From Asterella californica (lineage: Eukaryota; Streptophyta; Marchantiopsida; Marchantiales; Aytoniaceae): 64,000 nt of DNA. The stretch is from assembly GCA_036924285.1 (NCBI GenBank), contig JAYKYS010000004.1:25390001-25454000 (forward strand), read 5' to 3'. The position numbers were made by a program, and so were the translations under genes. Below the pieces are notes generated by a model, which saw nothing but the letters and a program-made list of their open reading frames with translations, made no database searches and was not told the DNA's origin. Below are positions 59,338-64,000 of the stretch, one piece after another (position 1 is the stretch's first letter; every line of letters begins with the position of its first letter).

Positions 59338-60215
59338 AACTTCACGATGTCTATGAAGTGGATAAGTATTGTGCACACCAAGTCAAAAGAGGGCAAACAC
59401 AGAAGATGTAAGGAAAGTTACTTTTTGATTTGCTGCTAGATGGGCTGAATGATTTTTCCTTATTAGTTTTCTCAATATTGATCAAACTATTTACGATGGA
59501 AGAATTGGATTTTATCTCCCATAGGTTATATTTCTCTTGGAGTCGCTTCTTGACATGGGGTGTTTAGATTTAAACTTTGTCTTCTGCGCATAGCTGTCCT
59601 CCTACAGATTGCATGTACATGTAAGGTCACTCATCCGAATGTCGCAAAATCTAGAATAACACTATCAAGTGAGTTCAGAGATAAGTCCCTGCGTGTTGAT
59701 TTATTCTTTAAGTTCAGTTTAATTTATGATTGAGTTTTTCCCTGAAAATTAGTAATAATAATAAGCACATGAAATGTAAACCTACAGAACAGGATTGTAG
59801 GTAATGGAATTGCGAGGATGTCACTTCGTGCAGCAGCGATAGTGCACAGTGAGTGACACGCGAATAATTACAATGAAGTTAACAAGTAGTTACGCGTGCA
59901 ATAGAGCTATGCATTAGCGATTATTCGGATCAAGATTTTTTCTTTTTCTTTCCAAACTTCACAGAGATTGCAATAGTCTTTCTCTCCTTTTACTCATAAT
60001 ATAATAGGACAAAATACACTACATGACAAAAATTTTCTTTTTTATTTTTCATTTTTTTCAATAGACGTATAACTATACTAACGCACAGCAAGAAAAAAAA
60101 ACTATATCTGGGGTCATTTTCAAATCAACAGTTAGCTATGCAAATGTATAGCAAAAGCAAATTACTAAAAGGTTCACTAGCAAGGGAAGATGGTATACAC
60201 CATCCAGCTTTCTTT

Positions 60216-60565
60216 TTCCTCAGTCCCCTAAATTGACTGTCGATCTTCCTCAGCCCCGAAGTTAGAAAATGTCTTTCTCAATCTCTTTACCGGCAGTCAT
60301 CTGTTTTTGGTCCCGGTTATATAGGTTGTTACACATCGCACATTGCGTGCACGGGTGTGGGTCATGCTGGTTGAGGACTGAAGAAGAAAATATTCTTTTT
60401 TGGTTCATAGAATCATGAAAGTAGACTGTGTACTTAGATATTCACAGTTGAGATATTTATCTCAATTGTTACTGGGAGGACAGCTAGTTGAGGACTGAGG
60501 AAGACATTTTCTAATTTCCGGGACTGAGGAAGATCGACAGTCGATTTCGAGGACTGAGGAAGAAG
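60216..60565. repeat. Inverted repeat with ~70-bp arms
   Basis: The left arm (about 60,216-60,282) contains TTCCTCAGTCCCC, GACTGTCGATCTTCCTCAG and AGAAAATGTCTTTCTCA. The right arm (about 60,493-60,565) is its inverse, with AAGACATTTTCTAA and GGAAGATCGACAGTC. They are separated by ~210 bp. The motif GGACTGAGGAAGA occurs several times in the arms and once, diverged, in the middle. Confidence 0.7.
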
Positions 60566-61254
60566 AAAACTGATGAACCATCAGGATATCATAGATTATA
60601 AAAAAAACACTCTGAAGCTAGGAAGTAGTACAAAGGAGATATAACACAATAATAGCTAATGCTTGGATGATTGGGCATCCGGGTGAGAATCACAGAATTC
60701 AGTAGGAAGTCTTTGTAAAATCATAAGATGGAAATGAGTATTGAATTTAAAGATATAAGCAATTATACAGTAAAGTTTGCTACCTTGCAACTAAGTAAAT
60801 GTCGGCAAAAATGAGAGTATAACTCACACCCATACATCAAGATAAGGAGTGGAACATAAAATATTACGTAATGATGTCCTTACATTGTATTTCTTGTGGA
60901 ATTATTACTTGGGAATAACGAAGGATCATAGCTGAAGGTAGCAAATACACCATGGGTTTATTTGCCTTGCGGCTCGACCTTGTCCTTGTATCCTTAGCTA
61001 CTCCCTTTCGTCGCTATGATCGACTTGGGGGCCGCATCACGAGGCTGAACCCAAGAACCACGTCCCTGACTCCCTGCCGTATATTATATATGATCGGGTA
61101 TATGACGATGTTGAAACCTCTCCTTTGTTATCTTCATACTGTCTGTTGACGTCGTTGAAACCGTTCCGTATTCTGTACATGTCCAATCAGAAAAAGCCCA
61201 ACTTAGGAAAGAGGGAAGGAAGACAAGAATCCATCCGGCACCACTCTCCCAGGA

Positions 61255-64000
61255 AACGCGACCCAATGAATAGCAAACGGATGGGAAGACCCCATCAAGC
61301 CTCACAAGGAAAAGAAAGGACCCGAAGGGCCAAGCAACAACCACCCCGAAGGGAAGAACATCGGGGCTAAGCCCCGCTATCAGTAGCTCTAAAATCGCCT
61401 GTCGCACCTATAATGTCGGAGATCAAAAATCAGTACCTCTAGAAACAACTGGCGCACCTGAAGAGGCATCACCTACTGCGATTGCCCTCCTGTGAACTGC
61501 TCCTGCTAAAGCTCTCTGTAGAGCAATGGAAACTCGCTGTCGGAAAAATATGGTGCAGAAAGAAAGAGAAAGTAGAACTCCCTGGCGCCTCTCATGATAG
61601 GCTCTAGCACAGTCTCTCAAAAAGACGTCGAACTCCAAACATGTCGATCCGTATATCTCCATAGCTAAAGGGATGAAGCGATGTCTCACTTGCATACCCC
61701 TGTACTTGGTCACCTTCGCTGCTGCCGCCACGCCTGCAGCCCATCCTGGAGGATGGGTGATCACATGTGTCGTCACTGAGTCCCGTGTCGGATCCGTGAC
61801 AACCACATCAGCCACTGAGACCTGATCCTCTCTCATCATGTACAAATCAGCTCTCATTGATCCTCCTGTCTGAAGGGCATACCAACGCTCTCTCCACGTC
61901 ATGTGACCGCTCTCCCGTGCTAAGACAAACACAACGTCTCTGATGGCATCGTGGGTAGCTATCCGCTCTCCACCATGAGGACATCGAGCAAGATGACGAC
62001 CCGATGTGTCGAGCGAGACACCGCACTCGCAAGTGGATAGTGCCGAAGCAACAGGCTGTACCAAGCCTAGGCGGAACCTCATCGCTGTAGAGAAGATAGT
62101 CGGTGCGAGTCAGAACGCTCTAATGCAAGGTCGAGCTATGAGCCAAGAGCCTGCGCCCTTGCCCGAACAAGAGCGGAGTCGAGCTCTAGTATCCCGTGAG
62201 ATGGAAGGATCCACTAAGAGAGCATGGAGAACCTGCTGGAAGTGGTGCCCCGTCAGAGAAGACTGTAGTCCGCGAGATCCATCGGTAGCTAAGGTATCGA
62301 ATCGAGGGTGTGCCTCACGTGTCTCAAGAGTCAGGCCATCTCTTGCCTCACGGAGACACATCTGTAGTGGGTAAGAACCATCCTCCACCTCTGTCACGTA
62401 GCTCTCTAGAATAGGTCTATCTCGCACGAGAAAACGACAACAGAGCCAAGGTGTTGAGAGGGCCCAACTACCCAAAAAGGCTGCCGGGAGCAGTCTCCTC
62501 CATGGATAATAAGCCCACTCCGCCACATGATATCGGCAAAGATGTCTGCCTACGTGCGAGAGGTCCTACCACACAGTCAAAAGTCTCCGGTCCTATGATG
62601 TCGCCAAACACCCTCATGATCTTCCTATCAAACTCTCTGAGGCGCGAGATGAAGATAGGAGATGGAGGTACTGTGCGGAGTAAGTAACTCGGACGCCGCG
62701 CAATGGAAGAGTAAAAGATACCAAAGGCAACTTGGGGATCCTCCAACATAGGAAGATCCTCAATATGCAAAACGTCCTCCGTTAGAGCAACATCTAAGAA
62801 TCGAGAGACAAAGTCCTCTGTACCCACAGGTACTCCGAGGATGCGTAAACCATCAGTGGGGATAACAAATCCCTCCGGGAGCTGTAGGTCCGACGGTATA
62901 CCTATGGGAGACCAAGCCTTGCACTTTGACACCTTCACCCTCAGCCCTACCAAGGCCAATTGAGAGACAAGGTGGTCAAAGGCAACATCGACTTGGTCCG
63001 CCGGATCTACGATGTGCGTATCATCGGCTAGAGATGGAAAAACACAACCTGGAGCAGCCAAGGCGGTGGCCAAGAGAGCTCTGTAGTGAGCTAAGGCAAA
63101 GAGGGGTCCACCCAAAGGATCTCCCTGACGAGTACCTGCAGTGGAGCTGATGACTGAAACCCCCTCTATCGTAGGACCGTGCTGGTAGTAAAGAGAAGAA
63201 GGAGAACCATAGAAGGATCGCACGAAAGGGATCAGACCCGCCAGAGATCCCCCACCATCCATGAGCTCCCTAAAGATGGAAGCGCGAGAAACGCTATTAA
63301 AGGCGTTTTCCACGTCCACCTGTAGGACAACCCAATCGGGATGGATGTCCAAGAGAGCTCTAATGCCGAAAGACACAGACTCACAATCTCTCGGTGTCAC
63401 AAGTCCAAACTGATGTGGGCAAAGGTGGTCCTGAAAAGTATCTCGAAGCTGAAGGACAATGGTACGACTGATAAGTCGTAAGAGAATCTCGCCGATGGCT
63501 ATCGGTCGAATCCCTCCACCATCCTTCGTCATGGCCAAAAGTCTAGCTGTCCCTAGTACCTGAGCTATAGACTGAGGAATATGTCCCTGAGCTACAGCTG
63601 CCGCTACCTGAAAAAGCTTTGTGAAACCACTAGAGGGGTTGTCTGCCTGAAAACAATCCCGTAGGTGCTCGTAGACCATCCCAGACAGACCTCCAGAAGA
63701 TAGACGTGGAGCTGTACACAAGGCCTGGGCAAACAAAGATCTATCGAGACATAATGGCTCCTTAGGCTGATAGTCCTGAACCTCAGGTGGTGGGGGATCA
63801 CCCGGTGAGAGGTGAAGGGAACGCAACGCAGCGATCGTCTCCTCGGTAGGACATGCCAATGACAAAGGATGCAGTGCTCTAGCAGCTCTACTGTACTCTC
63901 CAGCCTGACCTAACATCCTACAGCGTCGTATGCGAGCGGAAGATGAGACATCAGTGTAGAGGCAGACTCACTCCTACCTCGTACCGCACGGACTGATTCC
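61255..64000 (-). mobile_element. R2-like non-LTR retrotransposon, 3' part, runs off right edge
   Basis: A reverse-strand element with RT and a C-terminal endonuclease-like domain, followed right after the stop codon by a ~170-bp 3' tail (61,420-61,255). The tail contains GACATTATAGGTGCGAC, the GCGGGGCTTAGCCCCG hairpin and a final TATTCATTGGGTCGCG. No poly-A or short microsatellite tail is seen. Five further copies of this tail, of various lengths, lie at 14.3, 21.5, 21.8, 49.0 and 55.9 kb. The 5' end is outside the window. Confidence 0.85.
61423..63960 (-). pseudogene. R2-like reverse transcriptase with CCHC and endonuclease-like C-terminus
   Basis: The open reading begins at or before 63,960. 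RT motifs: LLAMTKDGGGIRPIAIGE, LQVDVENAFNSVSR (motif A), AGTRQGDPLGGPLFALAHYR (motif B), SLADDTHIVDP (motif C) and RILGVPVGTED. The frame changes near 62,475 to the next frame (AAFLGSWAL). A TGA at 62,110-62,112 interrupts it before the last part. The C-terminus has CECG...GRHLARCPHGG, a Cys/His knuckle, then RADLYMMREDQVSVADVVVT and KVTKYRGM, which resemble the PD-(D/E)XK-type domain of R2-like elements. The last codons read GAPVVSRGTDF. One frameshift and one stop make it a pseudogene. Confidence 0.85.

Larger units (their letters stand above)
56056..61254. other. Intergenic region with fold-back elements, no gene recognised
   Basis: Open frames at 56,118-56,453 and 60,952-61,149 show no known domain. 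Inverted-repeat structures at 57,371-58,398, 59,301-59,337 and 60,216-60,565 are listed separately. Confidence 0.4.

Overview
The window looks like a repeat-rich stretch of a land-plant nuclear genome. The main reason is one plant gene on the minus strand (9,162-12,609): a secreted leucine-rich-repeat protein whose coding exons (133, 72, 144 and 72 nt, with conserved phases) follow the layout known from SERK-type LRR genes, but with no kinase. The transposons fit a seedless plant (moss, liverwort or fern grade), although the species cannot be named from sequence alone. Base composition is AT-leaning with few open frames, and no bacterial-type operon, CRISPR array or organellar block is visible.

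Layout: 1-2,937 is the internally deleted end of a Ty3/gypsy element (minus) running off the left edge. 2,938-9,161 is AT-rich intergenic DNA. 9,162-12,609 is the LRR gene, with a triplicated ~273-bp repeat in its first intron, and 12.6-14.1 kb is its probable 5' region. 14.1-22.0 kb is intergenic with short repeats. 22,045-27,962 is a complete two-gene DNA transposon (copy 1). 30,358-47,249 is a Ty1/copia element (LTRs, AACCA target duplication) broken open by a probable solo LTR (41,431-43,920), which was itself hit exactly at its left boundary by a Ty3/gypsy element (32,150-41,427). 49,327-55,916 is a second, inverted and diverged copy of the two-gene transposon (copy 2). 56-61.2 kb is intergenic with fold-back repeats. 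61,255-64,000 is the 3' part of an R2-like non-LTR retrotransposon (minus), whose 3' tail also occurs at least five more times as short repeats.

The most interesting system is the pair of two-gene transposons. Both are flanked by TTAA, have matching terminal inverted repeats, and carry the same two convergent genes. Gene B is a four-exon DDE-type transposase of the kind I associate with the Kolobok superfamily. It has a ribbon-helix-helix-like N-terminus and a SAP-like DNA-binding motif inserted in the catalytic core. Gene A encodes a small conserved protein of 132-133 residues of unknown function. Immediately downstream of gene A both copies carry a tRNA-like RNA fold, supported by four compensatory base-pair changes between the copies. 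Each transposon end also has its own kind of odd-length palindrome next to the terminal repeat. Both gene B copies have one single-base frameshift, at different places, so each copy is near-intact but probably defective. No database search was possible; family names rest on recalled motifs.
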